DNA of 64,000 nt from Clarkia xantiana subsp. parviflora (lineage: Eukaryota > Streptophyta > Magnoliopsida > Myrtales > Onagraceae): positions 6,678,763 to 6,742,762 of the forward strand of contig JAPTYO010000007.1 in assembly GCA_036873135.1 (NCBI GenBank), written 5' to 3'. Made by a program: the position numbers and the translations under genes. Under the pieces are notes generated by a model that made no database searches, was not told the DNA's origin, and saw only the letters and a list, made by a program, of their open reading frames with translations. This document shows positions 11,164 to 23,032 of the stretch, one piece after another; the first letter of the stretch is position 1, and the number at the start of each line of letters is the position of its first letter.

Positions 11164-13359
11164 TCAGAGTTGAAGCAGAGGAAGCGTCATGACGAGTCCA
11201 AAGATGGAGATGAGCAGCAGCATCACCCATGTAGGCATTGCCTGCTTCTTGTTCTTCATCTTCACCGCCACTTTCTCTGCATTTACTCCGTTTGGATCTA
11301 TTTCTCCACTGCTATTAGGGCTTGGACCCGAACTGTCACCTTTGCGTCGCTCTGATATCGCTTGCTCAGGCACAATCTGTTCTGCCGTCTGTTGTTCATT
11401 GTACTTTTCGACATATTCAGGGAAGAATTTTCTGAAAGTTGTGCTGTCGAAAGAAAAATGAAACAATTTTACAACAAAGAACGCGATTCTATGGCCAAGA
11501 TCAACACTATGCTTCAAAATTTTATGAAAATAAGTTGAAATCTATTTTTTGTTTTTTTTTTTTTGTTTAGGAATAGGAAACATACTTCTTGCAGTTGAAA
11601 GCAAGAGAAGACTTCGCTAGACGTTGCTTCTCTTCCACGGTTGTGTTTACGCTGCCCGTTGTGGGGCTAGTATCCATCTGCAAGATTTTAAAAAAATAAA
11701 ATTTAAAAACCTCTCTTTTTTCTGTTTTTTTCCTTCCAAAGAAGCACTTCAGAATTTAATCAGTGACTCCTCATATTGAAACAAACTAGAAACAATATAT
11801 AGATGGATTTGATGTATAAGTAACTTTGGATAGCATGAATAAACTTGGAAATGTTTAAATAACAAATTATTAATAAAACCACATTTTTTAAGGTGAAATA
11901 GGAAATTAATAGATCTAATGGACTCACCATAAACGAAAGAAGCCCAGTGAGTATGCTGCATTCACAAACAAAGCATGAGAGATTAGTGTGCTTTTTTTAA
12001 GGGTTGGTCCAAGTACAAGCTACAGTGATAATTCAGTACTACTAACACATCCAAGAGGAGTTCCTAATATATTATACATGATAGAATTTGATTTTCTTTG
12101 GTACCTTGATACAGACCACATCGGGTTCCAACTTTCAGGATGAACTGATACCGAGACAAGAGTCAAGGTTTAGATGGCAGTAATAAAACAGAAATTACAA
12201 TTTTACAGACATGAGGTTACTTACAATCACTCATTGATAAACAGATTTTCTTTTGTGTCATAAAACGTCCGTTAGGAGTGGTCATGCTGCAGAAATGAAA
12301 TCTCCAACTCGGTTAGAAAGGTATTGAGATTTGAGAGGGATAAAGCAACGAAATGATTTCTGAGAGGAAATTACGTGATTCCAGGAGGTTTGTAAGGATA
12401 CTCAGGAGGGAACTTAATCTTGCCATAATAGTATCCACCTGCATCAGATTTTTCAAGTGATTGAACAGTTTACTTGCAACATAGGATCGAAAATACAATA
12501 CCGAAATCACTAATTGATATTACTTTTTTTTAAGTACCTGCAAATGGTGTTCCTGCACTGCCCTCCAAAACATAATCTAGAAAGATGATTCAGGTTAATG
12601 AGTGTAAACTATATTACAATACATATATATTTAGAAAATGGGGTTTCAGTAAGAGGCTCCTTTAGGTGGTATTTATATATGTTCAGAGTAAGAAAATGAA
12701 GTGGAGTATTGAAATTTTATATTATCGAGTATAATTCCCGGGAAACGTGCAATACAGTCGTGAAAGTCTGTATCTTCAAGATAACAGCAATGGAGTATTG
12801 TGATTCTAATAACGTTATAATTTGCTCTATGTTAAGAAATAGTAAACGTTGAAACAGTTGAAGATGAACTTACGCCACTCAAGAATGTCACTAGGGGAAG
12901 GACGGGCCACGACATTTGAAACAGGCTCCTGCGTATCATGATGGAAACAAATGAAATGAGTATTCAATAAAGAATGAGCTAGCGCATGCTAATTGCTAAT
13001 CAATTTAATAGGACAACAATTAATCTATCTCATGTTGGGAAGATAACCTATGTTAATCATTTAAATATGCATATAAGGAAATGATAATCAACTAGAAACG
13101 ATGGCTACTGGATTCATCATGTAAACATGGTGAGAAATTCCATTTGAGCTGCAACTGATCGTTTGTTGGCACCAATGAAATGCAATTAAGGACCTACATT
13201 TTTCATAGAGTGGCAATGATGAACCAAGGAAAACATGGTTGACATGATAATGTGATTAGTAGAGGGAATGAAGTTATTCATAGTACCAGAAGAATAACGT
13301 ACTTTACATAGTGCTCGGTATTCCTTTTGAAGCCGTTTCACACATGCCTTCTCTGCCAT
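11164..13359 (-). CDS. UBC34: Tail-anchored ubiquitin-conjugating enzyme E2, UBC33/34 type
   Basis: Nine coding exons join in frame: 13359-13303, 12928-12874, 12576-12538, 12438-12375, 12286-12225, 12144-12105, 11955-11928, 11677-11586 and 11443-11164, giving 238 residues. It starts MAEKACVKRLQKEYRALCK. The E2 core shows YPYKPPGITMTTPNGRF and then the active-site Cys in KKICLSMSDFHPESWNP. As in the yeast Ubc6/UBE2J branch, TPNGRF stands where most E2s have HPN. The C-terminus is one hydrophobic helix (WVMLLLISIFGLVMTLPLLQ), a tail anchor for the ER membrane. Family members work in ER-associated degradation and stress responses. A 5' UTR intron runs from a donor near 14107 to an acceptor just before 13380. 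The start-proximal exon also has in-frame codons upstream, but no earlier ATG. Confidence 0.92.
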
Positions 13360-14149
13360 CTCGAAACTTTTAAAATCTGCCAACCGGATAATGTTTAGAT
13401 CCTCTTTCCAGTTCCCACAAAAATATCAGCAACTGGACTCCAGTTATTTCAACCACTTAAGCTTCTAAAGTGCATAGTCATTCACAAATTTCTATTGGAA
13501 AAAGGATGCATGAACCAATGACAATTTCATTGTTTATTTGATATCTCCAGTGCATGAAATAAAGATACTATAACCATGCTTAAATGGGAAATGCACAGAA
13601 AGCACGGTGCTAAGTATTTTCAAGCTTCTACTAAGTTGAATAGTTTAGTACTATAAAGCTGCAGAGACAAATTTCTAATTTCCAAAGAGACGGTCGTGAA
13701 TTATTCAATAATCATTCGAGAAACTATCTGAAATACAATCCAAAATCATAACGCAAAAGCATTACCACGATTGTTTTGCTGATCAACTTATTTCCATCTG
13801 TTTCTCCTAAACCAACAAGCCCTAGCCATATATGATTTTATATAACCCATAAGAAACGATGAATCATGTCCACTGAAATCGAATCGTCTCAATTGCATAC
13901 AGAACGACGAGCTAGTTAATCACACCCGGCTAATCAAATCGGACCCAAAAATCAAGATCGACGCAGAATTAACAATAAACGCTAAAAGTACACACACCCA
14001 AGACCTACTATACATCGACGAGCATGACCCAGATCGATCTTCTACCAGGAACGCCTACAGATTCAAAATCAACGGAAAAGAAAGACAATTGAGAGGAGAG
14101 GGTACCTGGAATCACTAAATAATGAGTAGAGTCGAGAGCTGATTAACTT

Positions 14150-15639
14150 TTCAGAGGGAACCGATATTCATTGGGATGGCGATTGAAGAAGAAAACGAAG
14201 AAGAAGGGTCTCTGTTTCCGACGGGCTTCGATGCCCTCACTGCTCCCAAGTGTTCGACCAAACCCACCCCCTTTACCACTTTTGAGTTGGAAATGATGCA
14301 CATCCTGCCAAATTTGTTCCGAAAAGTTTCGATCGAGGAAAAAAGCCCAAAAAGTTGCCACTTATTACGTTACTTGCCACTTTAATGGAAATCGGAATTT
14401 TTGCATTCAAACTTTCGGAATGTCTATCAAGCTTCGATTGAGTTTGACAGATAGAAAATGACCTACAAAATGTACCGACTATGGGATCGATGTACGCCAG
14501 CCACATAGCATCCACCAACTTTTATTTCTTTCTATCACGTCAACGTAATCTATATCATAAAGGGCAAAAATGTTTATAAGTTAATCCATTTTTACCTTTT
14601 TCATCTTCAACTTTGGCACTACGCGTTTTTATTATATATATAGATAATATAAATAATAATATAAAAATACAAAATATAAATAAAAAAGTACGATAAATAA
14701 AATAAAAGAATGAAAAAGTATACTATAGTGTAGAATGTGAGAAAATAAATCACTCATAGATAAATCTCCTCCAAAAACGAGACGAAACAACTTGAAAAAG
14801 AATTTGCAATATGAGTAAGTTGCGCTTAAAAAAAAACAATGAGACAAGACAAGACACCACGTTAGCTGCTTGCTTCACTGTCCTCTGCCTTTTTCGTTTG
14901 CCCTATAAAAAAGCAAACTTTTGTCTCACTTCTGCAAGATTTGATTCTCCCAAGCTCCAATCTCAATGATTTCTACTGTCATTAGCATTTGATTATCTCA
15001 CGATTCCATACATTTGTAATCCATAAATAAATCACGTGACACTGTAAAAAACCAGACTTTGGTTTGGTCAATCACATTTTACCCGCCCAACCAAGAATTT
15101 CAGAATACTGAAATAAGCTCCAGTATTCTGGCAAAAAAAAACTCCTGTATATACAAAGCTCGATTTTTTAGGAGTATATAAAGTATGTTCATCGATCCAG
15201 ACTTTGGTTTGAAGATAGCAGCGTTTCCAGATGAAATAAAGATATAATTTTGGCCAAAACCCAGTAATTAATACTGACAAGCATACCTTGGGCGTTATAA
15301 ACGGAGCATTGCTTCCAGATCCTTGTTGGATCCAATGTTCTACAGTCTACACACAGTTCAGACTCTGCATTTTCAATACCATTATTAAAATAAAACCACC
15401 AGTTAATTTCCCAAGAAAAGAGCAATATAATATCATAACCACCTGATTTGTCACATGACCAAACCCCTCTACTAAGCTAACTTCTACTTAAGAAAACCGA
15501 CGCCACTCAAGTCATAGCTGAAAATTGAATAGTCAAAGAAGATCACATGATCTCACTGTCATCAGATCTTGATTTTTCTCATCAATTAGAAAAAGTTAAA
15601 GTTAAACCACTGATTGAAGAAAATTAACCAGAAATTTGG
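14150..15639. other. Divergent intergenic region
   Basis: The region between the E2 gene (-) and the peptide gene (+). It is AT-rich with short ORFs only. None has family signatures or splice support. Confidence 0.5.
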
Positions 15640-15647
15640 TATAAATA
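15640..15647 (+). promoter_or_regulatory. TATA box of the small peptide gene
   Basis: TATAAATA, 107 bp before the start codon at 15754, a usual distance for a plant core promoter with a short 5' UTR. Confidence 0.6.
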
Positions 15648-15745
15648 TGAAGCCAAGATCCAAAGCAACCTACTCAATCCACCACCATTTCAAAAACTCC
15701 AACTAAGCAACAATTCTTGTAGATTTAGAGGGAATATACCTTGGT

Positions 15746-15757
15746 ATGAGCAGATGA
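15746..15757 (+). promoter_or_regulatory. Three-codon uORF overlapping the peptide start codon
   Basis: ATG AGC AGA TGA at 15746-15757 overlaps the main ATG (15754-15756) in another frame, so its stop codon shares bases with the start codon. Ribosomes starting at the first ATG would end on top of the real start. This could damp or couple translation of the peptide. Confidence 0.5.
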
Positions 15758-16002
15758 AGTCCTTCTCTAGGGTTTTAGCTGCTATAACTGCATTTCTGCT
15801 GATTCTCTCCTCTTGGCCTCACAAACTTAGAGCAGAGGCTCGAGTTCTAGCACAGAGAGAGGCTGCTGCAGAATCACCGACCAAGGAAACCAATCCAGCT
15901 ATTCAGAACATGAACACAAACAAGGAGAGCCCTTTCAAGAAGGTGAAGTCAAGTTTCAGAAGGATACCTCGAAGCGGGTCGAACCCAATTCAAAACAAGT
16001 AA
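15754..16002 (+). CDS. Small secreted peptide precursor, CLE-like C-terminus
   Basis: An intronless 82-codon gene with a TATA box just upstream. Residues 1-27 form a typical signal peptide (basic start, LAAITAFLLILSSW core, cleavage near LRAEA). A variable hydrophilic middle follows, then a conserved-looking basic end, FRRIPRSGSNPIQNK. The last residues fit the CLE hormone pattern (R, P, G, N-P-(I/L), N), with Ser where most CLEs have the second Pro and Gln instead of His. Arabidopsis CLE45 has a similar RR...GS.PI.N end. This layout marks a processed extracellular signalling peptide, normally read by a leucine-rich-repeat receptor kinase. The secreted-peptide call is firm. The CLE assignment is tentative, because the motif has one residue more than the usual twelve. 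Confidence 0.6.
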   Translation: MKSFSRVLAAITAFLLILSSWPHKLRAEARVLAQREAAAESPTKETNPAIQNMNTNKESPFKKVKSSFRRIPRSGSNPIQNK

Positions 16003-16409
16003 TCTTCTAGCAACAGCAGATCCATGGTTCCAGGTTGAATCATCCATGAGGCAGATGGGATGGTTGAAGATGCAACATCCAGAAGGACTCCACAATTTGC
16101 ACTCTATTGTGGCATTAGTTAGAGTAATCTAGACAGTAGTATAGATTTCAGCTCAAGAAACATGTACTTCACTATATAATGAGTTATATACAATTGAAGA
16201 CTGATGAGTACTACTTTTTGCAGTAAATGTAAATATTGAATAAGACTTGAGATAGTATAGCTCCTCTTAATTGCGGCAAGGTCCCACAACAAAGTAGAAA
16301 AGAAACACAATTTGAAGGAGTGACTGCAAAATTTCCTTTCATAGACTAGTGTTAGATAAAGTGTGCATTAACAACAGAGAAATGTAAACTTGACAAACCA
16401 AAAAAAACA
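16003..16409. other. Convergent 3' flanks
   Basis: Presumed 3' UTRs of the peptide gene (+) and the NOP9 gene (-). No gene is supported. Confidence 0.5.
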
Positions 16410-16511
16410 TCAGTACAGTATGCCATGCTTCTTATTCTTCTTTCGGAACATTTTGAATATGTGAGGCTCTGGTTCTTCATCTGCGAACTTAACCTGATCT
16501 GTTCTTGTCAT
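16410..16511 (-). other. Out-of-frame continuation of the NOP9 C-terminus
   Basis: Directly past the predicted stop, another minus-strand frame reads a lysine-rich, coding-like segment (DQVKFADEEPEPHIFKMF, then RKKNKKHG) to a stop at 16410. It overlaps the last codons of the NOP9 frame. This is what a one-base indel near 16495-16510 would leave. Chance coding resemblance remains possible. Confidence 0.45.
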
Positions 16512-19500
16512 GTTTCCTGCGCTTGTTGCTCTGATCTTCCCTTCTATCTCTATCCCGCTTCAAACTTTGCTTTTGATTATATGTTGTTGTTGAAGTAAAC
16601 ATTTGGTCAATCTCTTTCCTCATTTGCTTTACATCTGTGGGTAGTGGTGCTTTCTTAAAGGTATCAGCAGAAAAGTTATTGCCTTTCTGTGGTTTGGAAT
16701 CGTCGGAGCCAAATAGAGCACGGAATTCATTGTAAGTTGATTGTTTGGATTCTTGTCTTTTCATCCACTGATCTGGTCGAGCACCATATCTGACGAAGCA
16801 ACACCACATAGTTACAAAAAAATACAAGCCAAAACAGAAACAAAAAAGAAAAAATGTTAAATGTTAAACTTGGAGTTCCTTTTTTACAGCTAAGAAAATT
16901 GCTCACCCATCAACATCAAGACTCCTTATGAGATGAAGGCCGTGCTTTGTCTTTGAAAGCTCATTTCTCACTGCTAAAAGCTCAGATACTATAGACTTCT
17001 TCAGTGAAGCATTACTTGCATAGAAACACTTCTCAACAATAAAAGAACCCGATGACTGCATTGACATCTCTCCAAAATGCCCTAACAACCTTCACAGTAG
17101 TCCAAGAAATAGCAAGAATACAAATAAGTATGGCAGAAAATATACAAATCAAATTAGCCAATAAATGGCAAGTCAAGCTCGGTGCAGAAATGAGGAACAT
17201 ACTTCGTAATTAATTTCCTCTTTAGTTTCCAAGCAGCATCTGAAATCAGAAAAGCTTCAATAACATACGTGCCTCTTGGATCTTTAGCAGCTTCCAGTAC
17301 ATGGTTGACTTCCAAAGTTGTGATACTTGTAATAAAAGGTTGTGTAAATTCCTGTGAAGAAGATATTACAGTATCATTAATCAAGCAGAAGGTAAAAATC
17401 ATAGTGTTTACTATGTTGAAGTACTGAAAGTATGAGAAACAAGCGTACACTTCGAAATTTGAATACAGTTTGCAGAATCAAAGAACCCAAGACATGCATC
17501 CTCCCACGGCTTGGCCAGTCCCAACTGGCCTTATCTTCAGAACTAATGAAACTATCAAGAAACAGGAGTCGAGGAACAATGGTTGCTGGAGGGCCATCAG
17601 TTGAAGCTACTGCAGCTGCAAGTGCATGGCAACACTGCAAAACACAAATAAGTGATTCCTCAGCATATGAGAGAAAATCTTCTATTAATGGGCAAAATAC
17701 TTCATTATGTAAGATCGAAATGGACGCTGGTGTGTAATAAAATTTCTGATATCCTTCGCCCCAATAATTAATATTTATTAGTTGACATCGGGAGCGAAAA
17801 ACTGCACTAACATACCTTATGCTCATGTGAGGATAGTTTATGGCTTGATGCAATAAGTGAAGCGATTACTCCAGATCTTCCCATCACCAACAGATCTCTA
17901 AACTTCGTGCCAAGTTCCTCCCATATCATTTCAAACTGATGAAAGGCCCCGAATGAAATGTATAAGTAAAGAGATTAAAATAATACCATGAAAATTGAAA
18001 TAATCCATCTTGTTTGCAGAGTAAACTACAATTATGACAGAAATGAGAGATAGGGAGGGGAAATTGAAGGTATAACAGATAGATCCAAATACTGAACATA
18101 CTTGGTCTTGGCTTCTTGCATGGGAAAGTACTGCTTGAACAACGAAGCTTCCAGATTGATCCGATGACAACTCAAATAATGAGTTCTTAAAGATATTGTT
18201 GAACATTTCGTTATAGAGGTCCGTTGGAGCCACTTCTAGAATCACCTGGAAGAGGACAAGAGGAGCAACTGCAGCTTAGTAGTGACTAAGGTATACTGTC
18301 CAAGAGCTAAATAATATAATGAAAACTGTAAAGGGAGAACTGATTATTCAGAAATATAGGGAAATCCATCTAGCGCGAGGAAATCTAACCATAAAAAACT
18401 TACTTCCATTAAATGGCTATATGAATTTTCTTTCAATAAATTTAGCACATTCTGCCTTAAACCACTTCCAGCCAAATTCCTTTTCTCAATGTCTTCCTTT
18501 TTACAACCGAGAAGATTCGATATAATCTGCACCAAATCTTCGTCTCCAGCCAACAACTTCAAAGCAGTCTGTAAAAAGGAAGAAAGAATCATTCAGTTTT
18601 ACTGGCAGATAAAAAAATAAATTGCTTCAACAGGTAAAATAAAATCCATACAAAAGGATGGTAAAGAAAAACCTGCCTGGAGGACCAAAGGGCCGAACTG
18701 ATTGACTAGCAAGTTCTTAATGTTCGCACTGCTATGTTTCACCAACTCTGACACAATAAACTTCAATAAATCTGGAAACCCCACTCCAAGACTGTGAATA
18801 CCATTTGCATCTGATTGAGATGCCCCAAGATTCAAGCGTTGAGCAAGAGCTGTTGATGACTTCCCATGAAAGTCTGGAGAATCCAACGATACTCCTTTGC
18901 ATATACAAAGAAGTCTTCTAAGAACATGTGATCCGTGGCAGTTACACATTATGTCCAATGGATTTTCAACAACCCTCTGCAAAGCAATGAGAAAAAAGCA
19001 GACAAAAGTCAGTTTTCATTAGCTTATGCATATCATAACAAAAGACCCAATGCATACCATGCGCATACATAAGTACATAGCTAGTTTAGCCGCTTTAGGG
19101 ATAATGTTTTTAATCGTAAATAGTCTATAATATAAACATCAAACTTCAGTCTCTAATTTATCATTTGTTGTTGGATTTAAACACGCAGAGGCCAAATTGC
19201 AGATTAAGTACACTGCAATACCTCTAGTGCACCCATTATAATTAGCATAGATGTATTCAAGAATACATCTAATCAGAATATTCATAGCATCTTGCACAAT
19301 TACTAAAACTAAGTGGCAAATTCCATCGATTAGGAGCTGAAAAATTGGATGTGCACCTCGCATAAGATGGTCAACGTCTCTTTGATAGTAGAATATACTT
19401 CTGGGTCCTGAAGATGCGTAGCCAAAGACTTGAGAGCTGTCTCCGCCACATGAGAACCAGATCTATCCATTGCAATAGAAGTAAATACTGGTGCAGAGCT

Positions 19501-20004
19501 TCGTAGGAAGTGGCACAAATTGTCCACGTCACATCCCTCAAGCAGAGTTTGCAGGAAGTGGCTGATGATGTAATCAGTGGCAAGCTCATATTCTTTCCCT
19601 TTAGTCTCTGCAATAGCATTACCACATACTACAGACCGTTCCTCCAAGTCAACTCCATTGCTTTCAAATAGATTGGCTATTTCAGTGAAGTATTTTGCCG
19701 TTTCCGGATCCACCTGTTTCCTGCAAGGATCTTCCAAGTCAGAGAAGCAATAACTTGCAAGCAAAGAGTAAATTCAGCATACAACTTCAAACTTTATAAG
19801 ATATTTAATAATTTACCTGACAATAGATGAATGTGATATCGACTCGTCTTGATGTTTGAAAGATCTCTGAGATTTGCCTCCCCTTTTCTCCGGAACATTC
19901 TTCAGTGAAGTAGTCTGCTGTTCTTGAAAGCCTTGTTCCCTGCCCTTCCTGTTAAAGTCTTTGTTCCTCTTTCCATGCTTATACGGTTTTCCCTCCCGCC
20001 CCAT
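16489..20004 (-). CDS. APUM23: Nucleolar Pumilio-repeat protein NOP9 / Pumilio homolog 23
   Basis: Ten exons join in frame: 20004-19817, 19720-19357, 18976-18677, 18568-18404, 18245-18102, 17935-17816, 17634-17449, 17351-17203, 17089-16907 and 16789-16489, giving 699 residues (Arabidopsis APUM23 is of similar size). The start is very basic (MGREGKPYKHGKRNKDFNRK), then Puf-type helical repeats follow, such as DRSGSHVAETALKSL, CNCHGSHVLRRLLC, DQSGSFVVQAVLSH, DPRGTYVIEAFL and TKHGLHLIRSLD. It ends in a Lys/Arg-rich tail (KRRKHDKN). NOP9 proteins bind pre-18S rRNA in the nucleolus and serve small-subunit processing. The intron after exon 3 keeps frame only with a GC donor (CAG/GCAGGT at 18676). 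A 5' UTR exon appears to lie at about 20665-20770. The end may be shifted: an open tail follows in another frame. Confidence 0.93.
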
Positions 20005-20664
20005 TTAGCTATCTACTGCAAGTGGTGTAATTTTCTGGTCTTGTATAGTGAATCCTAATTCCTAAGCCGCACAATTATACCGAAAGACTTCTCAATGTAT
20101 ATTGGTTGCTGAAAGGAAGTGATTTGAGAAAATTAGAACAGTTGAGAAAACTAAACCCAACTACACAAGCACCAGATGGATTCAAGATTGGTCACCGATT
20201 CCGTAAATTGCAAGCATACACATACAAATTCAACAGCTAAAATACAACAGTACCATCAAAATGAAAATGTAAGATAATAATATACAAGAAATATGCCAAC
20301 AATTAGCATTTATAAGTACCAGAGGTAAAATCATCCATGGAACATCTAGAGCTTACTCTAAAAGCTCTAGAGAATCCATACACTTTTAAGCGTATATTGC
20401 ATTTACAAAATAGTGGCACACAATTCCGACAATCACCCACCTCAGCTCTAAATATAAGACTACTTTACTTATCGGTGCTTGATTGTGAAGCTACTTATCA
20501 GATTGGGATCCATGAACTTACATGCTTGTTTGAGGGTAAGAATCAAAAGCTCAAATATATTTTCACAAAACTAGAAACAGAGTGAGTGGTCGTTCTAGGA
20601 GAAATACAGCATACTCCGATGTGATTTCATTCAGGTTATCTTTGTTTACTTACCAAGCTACTGA

Positions 20665-20770
20665 CCTTTAGAAGACACCGGAGGCCGTGGAGGAGGAGGA
20701 GGAGGAGAAGCAGCAGCAACCGAAGAAGAGGAGGACACGCAACTGTGGAGGGAACGGTTGGAGCTACCAA
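20665..20770 (-). other. Probable 5' UTR exon of NOP9, GGA/TCC-rich
   Basis: Contains a (GGA)n microsatellite on the plus strand at about 20690-20712. On the minus strand it ends with a donor-like TCTAAAG/GTCAGT. The matching acceptor (ACTTGCAG) sits about 20 bp before the NOP9 start codon. Confidence 0.4.
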
Positions 20771-20942
20771 AATTGGGGCTTTGACCTAAAATTAAGACTT
20801 GGCCCAGTTTATGTAATCCCTTAAAGCCCAGCGCATAATGGTATTGGGCTGCAATCGTATTAGAGTTCTGATCTGGTCCAATTTTAATTTATTTATTTAT
20901 TAAAAACAAAAAACAAAATTCTCAGAGTTGTTTTGTTAACTA

Positions 20943-21801
20943 AGCATATTTTAATTAGTAAATACAAAAATAGGCACACAAATTTGAAATTGTCAAATTT
21001 GAGCAAACCCTTGAATGGGATTCAAGGGTTTGACCAAAAGCTTTGGTCAAACCCTTGAATCCCATTCGAGGGTTTGACTGGAGTTTTCAGTCAAACCCTA
21101 GACTCCCATTCAAGGGTTTGACCGAAGACTCCAGTCAAACTCTTGATTGGAAGCTTAGGGTTTGACCTCGAGTTTGACCTAAATTTGAAATTTTTAAAAA
21201 ATAATATTAGCATTAATAAAAAATATTTATAAAAAAAAAACATCCAACATTTAAATTGATAATGTGCATTTACAGTCTCAACTCACTAAGGAGACAACCG
21301 AAACTTCTAGGCGTTCAAAGATAAGCTTGTGAGAGGTTTAGATAGATGACATATGAGTGGGAGACCGACCGAGCGGGATAGACAAAGTCGGCGACCATGA
21401 AAACCTTGATTAATCTATTATATATTTATGTGTAGTATTGAATAATGTTTTTTTCGTATTTGAAGGAACAAGATTATATGATTTGTATTTTAAATATTAT
21501 GATCAATTTATATGTTGGATGTTTTTTTAAAATGAATATTATTAATATGAAAATTTAATTTTTTTTTATTTCAAATTTAAGTCATATCCTAGACTGAAAT
21601 TCTAGAATTTGACCGGAGTCTTCGGTCAAACCCTTGAATGGGAGTCTAGGGTTTGACTGAAAACTCCAGTCAAACCCTCGAATGGGATTCAAGGGTTTGA
21701 CCAATATTTTGGTCAAACCCTTGAATGGGATTCAAGGGTATGCCTATTTGTGTTATTTTTAATTTCCGGTGCTTAATTGTGTATTTTTGTATTATAATAT
21801 G
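20943..21801. mobile_element. Foldback element with nested palindromic TTTGACC repeats
   Basis: Two arms (about 20943-21205 and 21570-21801) are inverted copies of each other. Each arm is itself built of alternating forward and reverse copies of CAAACCCTTGAATGGGATTC. The spacer of about 365 bp is AT-rich with no ORF. The outer ends share CATATT..AATACAAAAAT and AATAGGCA words in opposite orientation. The whole could form a long hairpin with many smaller hairpins inside. Confidence 0.75.
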
Positions 21802-21898
21802 ATTATTTTGGTAATTTTCTCAAATTCTCACTCCGACGTTTTTGAAAGATGATGAATTCGCATCTGGTATAGCAAATTGATAGAAAAATTATAGATGA

Positions 21899-22254
21899 AT
21901 TGCTTCAAAGCATTCACCACCAGCAGTGGTGGTCTAGTGGTCGAGAGCGCTTACTCCCAAGTGGTTTGGCTCCGAGGTCTCAGGTTCGAAACCCCTCAGG
22001 GGCGTCACCTCGAATAAAAATATCAGGTCCTGTCTGGCCCACACACCGCCTCAGGCATATGAGGAGGCGAGTAGAACTGGGCCTAACGGGCCGGCCTCTT
22101 GACTATACTAGGCTGCTGGTGGGGTTACTTTGACGGGGCCAGTGCATGCGCTGGTTGCTCGCTAAGTCTAGTCGGAAAAAAACCCTAGGGTCGCCACTAC
22201 TAGCCCATTCCTTTTATCTTGGCCAAAAAAAAAAAAATTGCTTCAAAGCATTCA
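21899..22254 (+). mobile_element. tRNA-derived SINE with 18-bp target-site duplications
   Basis: The body (21917-22236) has a tRNA-like head with a Pol III A box (TGGTCTAGTGGTCGAGAGC) and B box (GGTTCGAAACC). A tRNA-unrelated part follows, and it ends in an A-run. It is flanked by perfect 18-bp repeats (ATTGCTTCAAAGCATTCA) at 21899-21916 and 22237-22254. These marks define a SINE, and the intact duplication and tail indicate a fairly recent insertion. A degraded relative lies at 33735-33866 in the opposite orientation. Confidence 0.93.
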
Positions 22255-23032
22255 GCTAAAAATTAATAAAAGGTATATGACTATCTTAGTTATGAAAATA
22301 TGTTTATGACAATTTCAATTGCTCACGCGCTTTTAATGTGAGAAATTATGTTAGTTTTCAACCATAAAATTAACATAATTAACTAATTTCTACTTTCGGA
22401 AAATTTTTAGCTAGTTGTTTTGCTAAGAAAAGTTTAGCTAACTATTTATATATATGTGAAAATTTTGGCTAGTTATTTGATATATAATAACTTTATTTTA
22501 TATAGATCGCAACACATAGTTTTGCGACTAAAAAAACCATAATAACTTTAAAAAGTAATGTATATTCAAAAATATCAATAAAAACTTGGAGCGAACCCGA
22601 TAAATTTACGGTGGCGTCGTTTATTCAGGGGATCGAATGGTTGCAACAGACTAGTGTGACATTTGATTCATCTTTATGACAATGTCATATGTAATTATAT
22701 ATATATATATATACTACTTATCATAGGCTTCAAATTCATAGTAAAAATTGAAATTTAAGCATTTATGATTACACTTTTTTTTTTACCATATTAAAAGCAA
22801 GCATACTTGGAGTCCAAGGCAAATTTCACATTTGAATCGAAGAATAATATACTCGGGTCTCCTCCAAGACTCCCAATGGGTTAATTATTTCCAATCCGAG
22901 GCTACAAATACAAGAAAAAGAATATGAAGAATAAAAGAAATCTATCGATTTCGATTATCGACCCGTACAAAGAGCAAAAGAATAACTTGGAGGGCAAGAA
23001 ATCACCCTCCATCTATACTATAATGAATCTAA
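22255..23032. other. AT-rich intergenic region
   Basis: The region between the SINE and the FAB1 3' end, with a short AT dinucleotide run near 22697-22712. No gene is supported. Its right part is probably FAB1 3' UTR. Confidence 0.5.

Noticed and set aside
14176..14385. Small plus-strand ORF upstream of the E2 gene
   Set aside because: No homology signal, promoter or splice support. It overlaps the presumed E2 5' region.
20337..20585. 82-codon ORF between NOP9 exons
   Set aside because: It lies in the probable NOP9 5' UTR intron, has random composition and no motif.
21900..22133. 77-codon ORF
   Set aside because: It is inside the SINE, which is a non-coding Pol III element.
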